DNA of 64,000 bases from positions 1 to 64,000 of the forward strand of contig NZ_JABMCC010000115.1 of the NCBI RefSeq assembly GCF_013359905.1, in the 5' to 3' direction. Position numbers and translations under genes: made by a program. How positions within the stretch are numbered: position 1 is the stretch's first letter; each line of letters starts with the position of its first letter. The notes below the pieces were generated by a model that worked only from the letters and a program-made list of their open reading frames with translations, was not told the DNA's origin and did not search any database. Shown piece by piece: positions 44,973-54,149 of the stretch. The DNA is from Paenibacillus taichungensis (GTDB lineage: Bacteria > Bacillota > Bacilli > Paenibacillales > Paenibacillaceae).

Positions 44973-45001
44973 AACAAAAATCCAAATCAGGCTCATAGAC
45001 T
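44973..45001 (+). promoter_or_regulatory. sigma-K-like promoter of the DUF11 repeat genes
   Basis: AACA (44973-44976) and CATAGACT (44994-45001) are spaced by 17 nt, matching mACm-N16/17-CATAnnnT. It ends about 45 nt before the Shine-Dalgarno sequence. No sigma-A promoter as good was seen in 44818-45049. Confidence 0.45.
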
Positions 45002-45058
45002 GTGTGTGAAGGCTCCAATTCATATGATTCCAATTAAGATGAAGGGGAGGTGAGATCA

Positions 45059-48000
45059 ATTCCTCTTGTCGTTCGTTCAACCGTTAATGCTACGGGAGCA
45101 ATTACATTTACAGGTAACACGCTTGGACTGAGTCGTTCGGACACAGCCGGAGTACCCGGAACACAGGACAGTATTGGAGCTTTTACGACAACCAACGCTT
45201 CCGTCCAGTACGGAACCTATCCGCTAGGCACCACGAGCCTGTATCAGAGCAACAGTTCAGCGGCAATACTCGTTCTTCCTGCTGGCAGCACTGTCTTGTA
45301 TGCAGAATTGATCTGGGGTGGAAGTTACATCAATGGGACAGTCAATCTGAGTGCTGCAATCAATAATCCGGTTACGTTTACTACACCAGCAGGTACATCC
45401 AGTGTTACTCCTGATCCAGCTACTTATAATCAATTTGATCTGGGGAATGGCGCTGCCGGCTATGTGCGTTCAGCCAATGTTACTTCGCTTGTACAAAATG
45501 GGGGAGCGGGTACATATACCACCGGAGCAGTTGTAGGAACGATTGTCATCACTAATGATGCTACAGCCAATCATGCAGGCTGGACACTTGGAGTCATTTA
45601 TCAGAACCCCAGCCTGCCCTTTCGCAACATGTCCTTACGTGCAGGTGGAGTACTCGTCCAGTCTACATCGGCGCCAGTTGTTACCACACTGACTGGATTT
45701 GCTACTCCGCTTTCGGGTGCATTGGGAGGCAGAGCCCTGTTCAGTGCACAGGAAGGGGACGCGAACCGGACCGGGGATCAGGCACTATTCGGGCCAACCT
45801 CGGCAACTTCGGTTGCCTTGTCCGGACCAAACAATCTGGCTGCAAACTTTTTTGCTTCTCAAATCAACGGCGATACAGGAACCCTTAATACAACAGGGAC
45901 TTTCGGAACGCGGAACCAGACGAACGGGGCTCCAGGCACCAATATTATTGGCGGACGTCAAGGCTGGGATATTACCAATGTGGATGTGTCAGCGAGACTA
46001 ATCAATAACCAGTCTTCTGCGGTGTTGACGTTAACGACCTCCGGGGATGCATACATTGTCAATGCCAATGCGATTCAGGTTGATATCAATGCACCCAAAA
46101 TTTCAGTGGCCAAAGCATCTGTAGCCTCTGGTGCGGTAGCGGGGGATAGCATTCTTTATACCGTTACCGTCAGCAATGCAGGTACAGCCAGTGCGGCCAG
46201 CGTTGTGCTATCTGATTCATTGCCTGTAGGGCTCACCTTCATTCCAGGGAGTGTGACGGTCGCTGGTGTGTCTCGCCCAACACTCGATGTAACCGCCGGC
46301 ATTCCGCTTGGTTCATTAAACCTATCCAACAGTATTGTTGTAACCTATCGTGCACTCATTGGTCAGGATGCAAGCATACTGCAACTGGTGAACTCAGCGA
46401 ATGCCGCCTTTACGTTTCAAAGTGTGGCAGGGGGCTCAGTGATTACGGGAGTCATTCCGTCCAATAACTCTACACTTCCTGTTTATTCACCAAACCTGTC
46501 CATTGTGAAGTCGGCGAGCACAACCAACGCCACAGTAGGTGACCAGGTCACGTATACGCTTCAGGTGAACAATGGGGGGAATGTTTCTGCCAACGTTACA
46601 TTAACGGATAACATTCCGAGTGGCAGCTCGTACGTAGCGGGCAGCTTCCGACTAAATGGAAATGTGATTGCTGGTGCTAATCCTGCGACTGGCGTTAATC
46701 TGGGGAGCCTCGCGGCAGGAAGTACAAATACCGTAACCTTTCAGGTACTCGTAACAAGCTTGCCTACGCCTCCAACCCTTGTGGATCAAGCCACGGCCAC
46801 CTATTCCTTTAACTCTCCTGATGGTCGGACTATTAACGGCACAGTAGCTTCGAACACCTTGACGATTCCCGTTACATTGCCCAATGTAACAACGGTAAAA
46901 TCGGCATCAGTCATTGATGTTGCAGTTGGGGAGACGTTTACGTACACCATAGTTACTACCAATAGCGGCATCCAGGTAATTAATAATGTGGTACTCACGG
47001 ATACTCTCCCCGCTGGAACTACGTTCGTACCCGGCAGTGTGACCGTCAGAGGGACTGTCATACCAGCGGCCAATCCGAGCAGTGGAATTTCGTTAGGAAC
47101 GCTGACAGCCGGAAGTTCTGCGACGGTGACGTTTCAGATTAATGTGCAGTCCCTGCCCACATCAGGTTCGCTGGTCAACCGGGCTTCCGTATCCTATAGC
47201 TCAGGTGCGTTCACGGGCATTTCCAACTCTAATTCAATCACAACCCCTGTATACCAGCCGATCATCGGTATCAACAAGTCGGCGAGTCAAACGAATGCCA
47301 CACTGGGAGATCAGCTTGCATATACACTAGTGGTGACGAACACTGGAAACTTAGGGGCACAAGTAACAGTGACCGATACGATTCCAGTAGGTCTGACGTT
47401 TGTCCCCAATTCAGTAACCGTGAATGGTGGTGCACGTCCCGGAACTAGCCCGTTAACCGGAATAACGCTGGGAAGTCTCCTGCCAGGAGCAACTGCAACG
47501 GTAGTGTTCCGAGCTACACTCACTTCACTCCCATCTCCGCCAACGCTGGAGAATCAGGGGACTGCTAGTTATACGTACCAGCTTCCGAGTGGACGGAATC
47601 TCTCAGGCAGCAGCCAATCCAATCTCGTTCGCATACCTGCATCTGCGCCCAATATCTCTATTAGCAAAACAGTAAACACTCCGGATGCAACTGTAGGAGA
47701 TGTTCTTACCTATACGGTTGTTGCAACAAATGCTGGGAGTAGTGCGGTACAAAATCTGGTGATCTCGGATACGCCAACCGGTTCGGAATTCGTCTCCGGC
47801 AGTGTCACTATTAATGGAACTGCTGCAAGGAATGCAAGTCCGCTTTCGGGCATTGCTGTCGGTGCATTGAACAGTTCAAGCAGCGTTACAGTGACCTATC
47901 AAACAAGAGTGACATCCGTTCCGTCCACAGGTTCAGTCAGCAACCGGGCAAGTGCAGCATTTACGTCAGGCAGTTTTAACGGCGTTTCTTCGTCTGTCAC

Positions 48001-51000
48001 GGTGAATACACCCATATATCAACCAGTCATCCAAGTAGCTAAAACAGCTAGCACCTCGAATTTGACAGTAGGGGATTCCTTTAATTACTCCATTCAGGTC
48101 AACAATTCAGGCAATATTGCTGCAACGGTTACCTTGACGGATCCGATTCCTGCGGGAGCTGTATTCAGTACGAATAGTGTCATTATTAATGGCGTACCAA
48201 CACCAGGTGTTAGCCCGGTAACAGGAATTAATTTGGGGCCGATCGCTGCAGGCTCGAACGTAACGGTCACTTTTGTTGCCACGGTCACAAGTTTGCCTGA
48301 TTCAAGGCAGTTGACTAACCAAGCAGTTGCATCATTTGCCTACACTCTTCCAAGTGGGAGAACAGTTGCCGGTTCTTCGTTATCGAACACCGTTAACATT
48401 CCCGTATCCTTGCCCAATGTAACGATAGTAAACAGTGACAATGTAGAGTACGGCGTGGTCGGGGATGTCATTCGATACACATCTGTTATTCGTAACAACG
48501 GAACAGTAGCCGTTAACAATGTGGTATATGTCAACCCTCTTCCTCCGAATACCCCATTTGTACCCGGAAGCGTCATTGTGAACGGGACTTCATTCCCGCT
48601 CTCCAATCCGACCGCCGGCATTCCAATCGGTACGTTGGCTCCAGGAGCCGAGGTTACCGTAACTTTTGAGGTGACGATTACTATGCCGATCCCTTCACAG
48701 ATTAACAATCAGTCGACGGTCAGCTTCACATCCGGTTCATTTTCGGGGTCATCATCATCCAATACAACACAGACTCCGGTCATACAACCGCAAATTTCAC
48801 TCATCAAAACAGCAAATACAGTTAATGCGACCGTAGGCGACACGGTTGTATATACAGTAACTGTCAGTAACACAGGCAATCTGGAGGCAAACGTTACAGT
48901 GACAGATACGATTCCTACTGTCACAACTTTTGTACCCAATAGCCTCGTGGTATCTGGTGTACCACAGCCTGGAGCAACACCAGGAACGGGTATTCCTGTA
49001 GGCATTGTGGCAGCGGGAGCGACAGCTGTTGTTACATTTGCCGTTGTTGTGGATTCACTTCCATCTCCGCAGCAACTTAGCAATTTTGCGACGTCATCTT
49101 TTACTTTCACACCTCCTGACGGGCGAACGTTAACAGGGACAGCCACCTCAAATACACTGACGTTTCCAGTCTCGTCGCCAAACGTTGCCGTAGTTAAAAG
49201 TACAGTTTCTACTGCGGCTGCCGTAGGGGATACTGTTACTTACTCCATTTTGGTAACGAACAGCGGAATAGCACCGGTAAATAATATTCAGTTTTCGGAT
49301 CCAATTCCTACGGGGGCCTCTTTTGTTGCAGGAAGTGTCACTATAAATGGGGTAGTGCAGCCTGCTTCCAATCCGGCAGGGGGGATATCACTAGGTACGC
49401 TCGCTCCCGGAACGTCTGCAACTGTGACTTTCAGTATCAATGTCAATGCGATCCCACCAAGTGGACAATTAAGCAATCGATCCACAGTGAGTTTTACCTC
49501 GGGGACATTCTCAAGCACAACGTTCTCCAATACTGTGGTTACACCGGTATTTCAGCCCATTCTATCAGCACAAAAAACGGCGAGTACACAAAATGCTACC
49601 GTTGGGGATACCGTCAGTTACACGATTACCGTCAACAATCAAGGTAACTATGGTGCCCAGATTAACTTAACGGACAATATTCCTACAGGAACCATACTTG
49701 TTCCGAACAGTGTGATTGTAAATGGTCAGCCATTACCTGCAGCCGATCCTGCAACAGGCATTCCGGCAGGCACTGTTGCTGCTGGGGCAACAACAACGGT
49801 TACCTTTTCCGTAGTTATTGATACTTTGCCGACCCCGCAACAGCTGGTGAATCAGGCTTCGGTTGCTCTTTCCTTTACGCTGCCTGATGGACGCAACATC
49901 ACGGGTTCTGTTTTGTCTAACATACTTACCATTTCAGTGTCGGCTCCCGATGTCGATGTGGTGAAATCTACGACATCTACGTCTGTATCTGTTGGTGATG
50001 TTGTGACGTACAGCATTGCAGTAACTAATAACGGAATAGCGACTGTCAGCAATGTGGTCTTTACGGATGCATTGCCGGCAAGTACTGTTCTTACAGCAAA
50101 CAGCGTGTTTATTGATGGAGTTCCTCGACCGGGTGTCAATCCTTCAACCGGAATAACGCTTGGTTCCATCGCGCCTGGAGTTACCGTGACCGTTGTGTTT
50201 AGTGTGCAGGTTACAGCACTCCCATCCAGTGCAGTATTAAACAATCAGTCTACAGTGAGCTTTACATCAGGTGTTTTTTCAGCTACCACATTTTCTAATA
50301 CGGTCACTACCCCGGTATACCAACCGATTCTGTCGGCAGTCAAAACGGGAGACCAGGCTATAGCAACGGTAGGGGATACGGTCGTTTACAGCATCGCGAT
50401 TACCAATTCAGGGAACTTTGGGGCATCTGTCACGTTAACGGATACCATTCCGGCAGGAACAGAACTTGTGCCAAATAGCGTCATTATTAATGGAGCTTCA
50501 GCACCAGGAGCCGATCCGGCTTCAGGGATTCCACTGGGTGTAGTCTCCACAACAACTGTAGTCATGTTCTCGGTCGTGATCATCACCCTACCTTTAAGCC
50601 AGGCCATAACCAATCAGGCCTCAGCAACCTATTCCTACACGCTGCCGGATGGAAGAACACTGGGAGGCAGTCTTTCGTCCAATTCTCTCAATATTCAGGT
50701 GTCTGCTCCGAATGTCAGTGTCGTCAAGACGACACCAGTAATTGATGCTGTAGTGGGTGATACGATTGTATATGAGATGGTCGTAACCAATAACGGAATT
50801 GATCCTGTCAACAATGTCGTGTTAACCGATCCAATCAGTTCGGCTGTTACATTTGTCACGGGCAGTGTCCTGGTTGACGGCGTTCCGCGTCTCTCGGCTA
50901 ACCCGACACTGGGGATAGCGCTTGGTTCTTTGGCACCTGGAGCATCTGTATCCGTTTCTTATGCGGTTCGGGTCAACACGCTGCCTGCACCACCGCAAGT

Positions 51001-51760
51001 GAGCAGTCAGTCATCGGTAAGTTTCACATCGGGTGTATTCTCGGGAGCGGCCTATTCAAATACCGTGGTAACACCAATTTATCAGCCGATTATTTCCGTA
51101 ACCAAAACAGCGAGTACGTCCAATGCCACCATCGGTGACATCATTACCTATTCTTTTACCATTTCCAACAGTGGGAATTTAGCAGCCAATTTGACAATTA
51201 CGGATAACATTCCAGATGGAGCAGTACTGCTTCCTAATAGTGTCCTGATTGATGGTGTTCCACAGCCAGGTGCAAATCCGGAATCAGGGATTGTTGTTGG
51301 GACGATACCTCCAGGAGGGTCTGTTAATGTAACGGTTACCCTTGAAGTGACTGTGGATTTCTTGCCGCAGAATCAGCAGCTGGTCAATCAGGCTGTGGCC
51401 AATTATACATTTAGTCCGCCGGATGGACGTCAGTTGACAGGTACGGTATCCTCAAATGTTCTGGTCATTCCTGTCTCTTCACCAGATGTCGTCGTTGTCA
51501 AAAGTACAAATGCCATTGATGCTGTTGTCGGTGATGTCATCACTTATACGGTTGTTGTAACCAACAGCGGTATTCAAGTGGTCAATAATGTGGTCATGGT
51601 AGACCCTGTACCCGTAGGAACTGTGTTTGTACCAGGAAGCATAACGGTGGATGGCGTGGCAAGGCCTACGGGGAATCCGAATACAGGGATAACACTCGGT
51701 TCGATTGCCGCCGGTGCTTCAGTTACCGTTACATTCAGAGTGGAGGTTGTGGTGATATGA
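45059..51760 (+). CDS. giant DUF11-repeat protein, first part
   Basis: About 2,233 residues. Residues 1 to about 345 are a beta-rich head domain (ATGAITFTGNTLGLSRSD; TVLYAELIWGGSYING). Then come 15 DUF11 (TIGR01451-type) Ig-like repeats of 126-130 residues, each opening P-x-(V/I)-x-x-x-K-(S/T) and VGDxxxY. After the first, A-type repeats (NQA...LPDGR; LTDNIPxG) alternate strictly with B-type (TNSGI...VNNVV; VSFTSGxFS). There is no signal peptide, LPxTG motif or membrane anchor. GTG at 45050 overlaps GGGGAGG; ATT at 45059 lies 8 nt beyond it and gives the more sensible N-terminus. The last repeat is cut at the stop. Composition is Thr/Ser/Asn/Val-rich with few charges. Spore-surface location is inferred. 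Confidence 0.85.
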   Translation: MPLVVRSTVNATGAITFTGNTLGLSRSDTAGVPGTQDSIGAFTTTNASVQYGTYPLGTTSLYQSNSSAAILVLPAGSTVLYAELIWGGSYINGTVNLSAAINNPVTFTTPAGTSSVTPDPATYNQFDLGNGAAGYVRSANVTSLVQNGGAGTYTTGAVVGTIVITNDATANHAGWTLGVIYQNPSLPFRNMSLRAGGVLVQSTSAPVVTTLTGFATPLSGALGGRALFSAQEGDANRTGDQALFGPTSATSVALSGPNNLAANFFASQINGDTGTLNTTGTFGTRNQTNGAPGTNIIGGRQGWDITNVDVSARLINNQSSAVLTLTTSGDAYIVNANAIQVDINAPKISVAKASVASGAVAGDSILYTVTVSNAGTASAASVVLSDSLPVGLTFIPGSVTVAGVSRPTLDVTAGIPLGSLNLSNSIVVTYRALIGQDASILQLVNSANAAFTFQSVAGGSVITGVIPSNNSTLPVYSPNLSIVKSASTTNATVGDQVTYTLQVNNGGNVSANVTLTDNIPSGSSYVAGSFRLNGNVIAGANPATGVNLGSLAAGSTNTVTFQVLVTSLPTPPTLVDQATATYSFNSPDGRTINGTVASNTLTIPVTLPNVTTVKSASVIDVAVGETFTYTIVTTNSGIQVINNVVLTDTLPAGTTFVPGSVTVRGTVIPAANPSSGISLGTLTAGSSATVTFQINVQSLPTSGSLVNRASVSYSSGAFTGISNSNSITTPVYQPIIGINKSASQTNATLGDQLAYTLVVTNTGNLGAQVTVTDTIPVGLTFVPNSVTVNGGARPGTSPLTGITLGSLLPGATATVVFRATLTSLPSPPTLENQGTASYTYQLPSGRNLSGSSQSNLVRIPASAPNISISKTVNTPDATVGDVLTYTVVATNAGSSAVQNLVISDTPTGSEFVSGSVTINGTAARNASPLSGIAVGALNSSSSVTVTYQTRVTSVPSTGSVSNRASAAFTSGSFNGVSSSVTVNTPIYQPVIQVAKTASTSNLTVGDSFNYSIQVNNSGNIAATVTLTDPIPAGAVFSTNSVIINGVPTPGVSPVTGINLGPIAAGSNVTVTFVATVTSLPDSRQLTNQAVASFAYTLPSGRTVAGSSLSNTVNIPVSLPNVTIVNSDNVEYGVVGDVIRYTSVIRNNGTVAVNNVVYVNPLPPNTPFVPGSVIVNGTSFPLSNPTAGIPIGTLAPGAEVTVTFEVTITMPIPSQINNQSTVSFTSGSFSGSSSSNTTQTPVIQPQISLIKTANTVNATVGDTVVYTVTVSNTGNLEANVTVTDTIPTVTTFVPNSLVVSGVPQPGATPGTGIPVGIVAAGATAVVTFAVVVDSLPSPQQLSNFATSSFTFTPPDGRTLTGTATSNTLTFPVSSPNVAVVKSTVSTAAAVGDTVTYSILVTNSGIAPVNNIQFSDPIPTGASFVAGSVTINGVVQPASNPAGGISLGTLAPGTSATVTFSINVNAIPPSGQLSNRSTVSFTSGTFSSTTFSNTVVTPVFQPILSAQKTASTQNATVGDTVSYTITVNNQGNYGAQINLTDNIPTGTILVPNSVIVNGQPLPAADPATGIPAGTVAAGATTTVTFSVVIDTLPTPQQLVNQASVALSFTLPDGRNITGSVLSNILTISVSAPDVDVVKSTTSTSVSVGDVVTYSIAVTNNGIATVSNVVFTDALPASTVLTANSVFIDGVPRPGVNPSTGITLGSIAPGVTVTVVFSVQVTALPSSAVLNNQSTVSFTSGVFSATTFSNTVTTPVYQPILSAVKTGDQAIATVGDTVVYSIAITNSGNFGASVTLTDTIPAGTELVPNSVIINGASAPGADPASGIPLGVVSTTTVVMFSVVIITLPLSQAITNQASATYSYTLPDGRTLGGSLSSNSLNIQVSAPNVSVVKTTPVIDAVVGDTIVYEMVVTNNGIDPVNNVVLTDPISSAVTFVTGSVLVDGVPRLSANPTLGIALGSLAPGASVSVSYAVRVNTLPAPPQVSSQSSVSFTSGVFSGAAYSNTVVTPIYQPIISVTKTASTSNATIGDIITYSFTISNSGNLAANLTITDNIPDGAVLLPNSVLIDGVPQPGANPESGIVVGTIPPGGSVNVTVTLEVTVDFLPQNQQLVNQAVANYTFSPPDGRQLTGTVSSNVLVIPVSSPDVVVVKSTNAIDAVVGDVITYTVVVTNSGIQVVNNVVMVDPVPVGTVFVPGSITVDGVARPTGNPNTGITLGSIAAGASVTVTFRVEVVVI

Positions 51761-53448
51761 GCCAATCTTCCGGTCCGTTGTCCCACACGCTACAGAATCA
51801 GTCACTGGTTCGATTCAGCTCGGGTGCGACTGAACTGGTACAGGTGGCCTATTCAAATACAGTAGTTACACCATGGATCGGCCCCAGGCTGGAGGTTCAC
51901 AAGATTTGCAACGTTGCTGAGGCTGCTCTGGGGCAGACACTGACCTATCTGATTGAAATTGTGAATTCGGGTAATTGTGCTGCCATGGTCCATGTGTTGG
52001 ATTCGCTCTCGTCAGAAACTTCACTTCTCCCCAATAGTGTACTCCTGGATGGAACTCCGCTGCCGGGAGTATCACCGGAGAGAGGGATTCCTACGCAGGA
52101 AGTCGTACCTGGAGCGACGTTGCGAATTCATTTTCAGGTGATCATCGTCGGTCTTCCACCGTCCTTGAAACTGGTGAATCAAGCGAAGATACGTTATACG
52201 TTTGTGACGCCGGAAGGACGAATGGTTGAGGGAGAAGAGCAATCCAACGTGGTAGAAGTAAACCTGGTCTCGTCAAGTCTGTCGTTGGTTTTGAATGCAG
52301 ATCGTGTGCAAACCTTTGTCGGAGATATCGTCACTTACAACCTTTTGGTGAGTAACCCGGGTTTTATAATAGGAAACGATGCCAGGGTAACGATCCCATT
52401 ACCCAAAGGTATTGAATTTCTTCCGGGAAGTGTCATTGTAAATGAGATTTTTGTTCCCGAGACGACGCCTGACTCCGGGATTATGATAGGCGAGGTACTG
52501 CCCGAAGAATCTGTTCCAATTCAATTTCGAGTACAGGTCACGGGAGGAAGCATAGCTGAGAATTTAACAATTCAGGCAGTGCTAGAGTACGTTTCAGGTG
52601 ACACATTGGAGAATGTATACTCGAACGTAGCAACTTTACAAATCATTCAACCTCGGATTTCGATTGCGAAAAGTGTGAATCCACCCATCGCTACTCCTGG
52701 GGATACCGTTCAATACCAAATAACGGTACACAATGAAGGTTCTTTTGCAGTAGATGCTATCGTGACGGATTTTCTTCCGCCAGGTATGCGCTATGTTGAG
52801 GGGAGCCTGGGGTGGAACGGTGTGAAACGGCTTGGAACAAATCCAGTCAAAGGCATCAATCTGGGAACGTTGACTGCACGTTCCGTGGTTAATATCCAAT
52901 TTGAAGTGCATCTCACAGAGCAGGAGCGGGGTGTACCTGCAGTCTTCGAACTGATGAATCAGGCTCGCTTGATCTATACATTTCGCTTGCCAGATTCGCG
53001 TTCTGTGCAACGAATAATTTCCTCCAATACGGCTGTCATTCAGTTGAAGTTTCCTATCATCTCGGTTCATGTGGAAGTGAAGCCAGACTTGATCGAAAGG
53101 GGAGGAAATGTAACCTTTCATGTACATGTAACCAACACAGGGTCCTGGCCCGCGCGGGTGCAGTTGGCTGATGTGCTCCCTCCAGGTGCCAAATGGATTG
53201 GGGAAGCAGAAGTACGGGATCGAGCGATCATTTCAGAGTATTCATCACCAAGATTTTTACATTTGGGTGAGATGGAACCTGGAGCGGAGAAATGGGTCAA
53301 TTACATTGCACAAATATCCTCCACTGAACAACTGGGAATCCAGCAGGGTACCGTAACTGCAATGTATACCTACGAGTGGAACGGTCAGAGGCATTCAGGA
53401 CAGTCCATTTCGAATGTATACACCATTATTGTTGAAGATGGCGATGAA
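46090..53448 (+). repeat. tandem DUF11-coding repeats, period about 768 nt (A+B)
   Basis: Repeat starts fall near 46090, 46490, 46880, 47258, 47650, 48022, 48416, 48790, 49178, 49556, 49946, 50324, 50707, 51086 and 51482. A units are about 390 nt and B units about 378 nt. The second gene adds roughly four more units (near 51883, 52270, 52650 and 53050), more diverged. Similarity is at the protein level; DNA copies have drifted, so the array is old rather than a recent expansion. Confidence 0.85.
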
Positions 53449-53451
53449 TGA
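51757..53451 (+). CDS. DUF11-repeat protein, second part
   Basis: 564 residues. The first 38 or so (SQSSGPLSHTLQNQSLV; AYSNTVVTPW) are the missing C-terminal half of the B-type repeat that ends the preceding gene. Three fuller and one terminal DUF11-like unit follow (HKICNVAEAALGQTLTY; KSVNPPIATPGDTVQY; VEVKPDLIERGGNVTF). No signal peptide or anchor. ATG overlaps the upstream TGA as ATGA, and GGAGG at 51742-51746 lies 10 nt before it, so reinitiation is likely. The reading frame is -1 to the first gene. It may be a genuine second subunit or the product of an old frameshift. Confidence 0.82.
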   Translation: MSQSSGPLSHTLQNQSLVRFSSGATELVQVAYSNTVVTPWIGPRLEVHKICNVAEAALGQTLTYLIEIVNSGNCAAMVHVLDSLSSETSLLPNSVLLDGTPLPGVSPERGIPTQEVVPGATLRIHFQVIIVGLPPSLKLVNQAKIRYTFVTPEGRMVEGEEQSNVVEVNLVSSSLSLVLNADRVQTFVGDIVTYNLLVSNPGFIIGNDARVTIPLPKGIEFLPGSVIVNEIFVPETTPDSGIMIGEVLPEESVPIQFRVQVTGGSIAENLTIQAVLEYVSGDTLENVYSNVATLQIIQPRISIAKSVNPPIATPGDTVQYQITVHNEGSFAVDAIVTDFLPPGMRYVEGSLGWNGVKRLGTNPVKGINLGTLTARSVVNIQFEVHLTEQERGVPAVFELMNQARLIYTFRLPDSRSVQRIISSNTAVIQLKFPIISVHVEVKPDLIERGGNVTFHVHVTNTGSWPARVQLADVLPPGAKWIGEAEVRDRAIISEYSSPRFLHLGEMEPGAEKWVNYIAQISSTEQLGIQQGTVTAMYTYEWNGQRHSGQSISNVYTIIVEDGDE

Positions 53452-53515
53452 AGGGGGATACTAGCTTTTTCCTGTAAATGTAAGGGATTTTTTGCTTCGT
53501 TATGGAGTCATGACA

Positions 53516-53543
53516 TTACACGAACGTGAATGAATGGTATACT
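53516..53543 (+). promoter_or_regulatory. possible promoter of the YolD-like gene
   Basis: TTACAC (53516-53521) and TATACT (53538-53543) are spaced by 16 nt, about 70 nt upstream of the TTG start. Confidence 0.45.
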
Positions 53544-53614
53544 AATTAAATATGACCTCGGCAAATAACCCGTGGATTCGGGACGTCGGATTAGCTATAG
53601 AGGAGGCCGCTACA

Positions 53615-53872
53615 TTGGCAAAAGCAAAAGTTGCAAAAAGACCTACCCGGGACGAGTTTGAACTGGAAGAGCTGGGGAACCAACTGGTTGAGGCGTTTCA
53701 TGAACGTTCGGAAGTGTTGCTGACCGTATGGGGCAAGGAAGATCAGGTTCATGGGGTCATTGTGAAGTTGGACTCACGTACTCGGCTAGTACATGTTGAG
53801 TATACAGAGGAAGAATTTACGGCCAAAGTGCCATTCTTGGATATTATGCGCATTGATTCTCCACGGTATTGA
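53615..53872 (+). CDS. YolD-like family protein
   Basis: An 85-residue small beta-rich protein. LLTVWGKEDQVHGVIVKLDSRTRLVHVEYTEE followed by VPFLDIMRI matches the YolD-like pattern (W/Y-G, G-x-I-x-x-x-D, final I-P-F-x-D-I). Family members are often linked to UvrX/ImuB-type Y-family polymerases, though none is adjacent. The TTG at 53615 is 8 nt after AGGAGG (53601-53606); an ATG at 53552 opens a longer frame but has no ribosome-binding site. Confidence 0.65.
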   Translation: MAKAKVAKRPTRDEFELEELGNQLVEAFHERSEVLLTVWGKEDQVHGVIVKLDSRTRLVHVEYTEEEFTAKVPFLDIMRIDSPRY

Positions 53873-53970
53873 AAAAATGATAAACAGGATCTGAAACAGG
53901 GCATCCGCCCTGTCAAATCTGTTCTCCCTGCATAAGATAACCCATACCTGTTGCAGAGGAGGTACGGTCA

Positions 53971-54093
53971 ATGAGCGAAGTATTAGGTGGAGAAACAAGA
54001 GGAGGCTACGGATACGGAGGTTTTACTTCTGTAGGCGCCATTCTGGTTCTGTTCATCCTGTTGGTTATCATCTCCAAAGCGTTCCTGGTATAA
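53971..54093 (+). CDS. YjcZ-family sporulation protein (40 aa)
   Basis: A tiny protein starting MSEVLGGETRGGYGYGGFTS, followed by a single hydrophobic helix (AILVLFILLVIISKAF). The Gly/Tyr-rich head and short tail helix are the mark of the YjcZ/tiny-TM family found in spore-formers. AGGAGG lies 8 nt before the ATG. CATAAGATA at 53931-53939 fits the sigma-K -10 consensus, but I see no good -35. A terminator follows. Confidence 0.85.
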   Translation: MSEVLGGETRGGYGYGGFTSVGAILVLFILLVIISKAFLV

Positions 54094-54117
54094 TGATTTT
54101 TTCCAGATGAATAAAGG

Positions 54118-54148
54118 AAGCTCTGCCATCGCGGCAGAGCTTTTTTTG
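54118..54148 (+). terminator. terminator after the YjcZ gene
   Basis: AAGCTCTGCC pairs with GGCAGAGCTT around ATCGC, followed by seven Ts; also downstream of the convergent permease gene. Confidence 0.9.
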
Positions 54149-54149
54149 T

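Noticed and set aside
46090..51760. CRISPR-like or short tandem DNA repeats
   Set aside because: The periodicity is about 380 nt, coding, and diverged at DNA level; it is a protein domain array.
51740..51775. Programmed -1 ribosomal frameshift joining the two DUF11 genes
   Set aside because: The second frame is -1 to the first, but no slippery heptamer is present before the TGA; a Shine-Dalgarno plus ATGA explains it better.
46801..51786. Several minus-strand open frames inside the DUF11 gene (60-145 codons)
   Set aside because: They are V/T/P-rich complements of the repeat coding strand, recur with the repeat period, and lack start signals.
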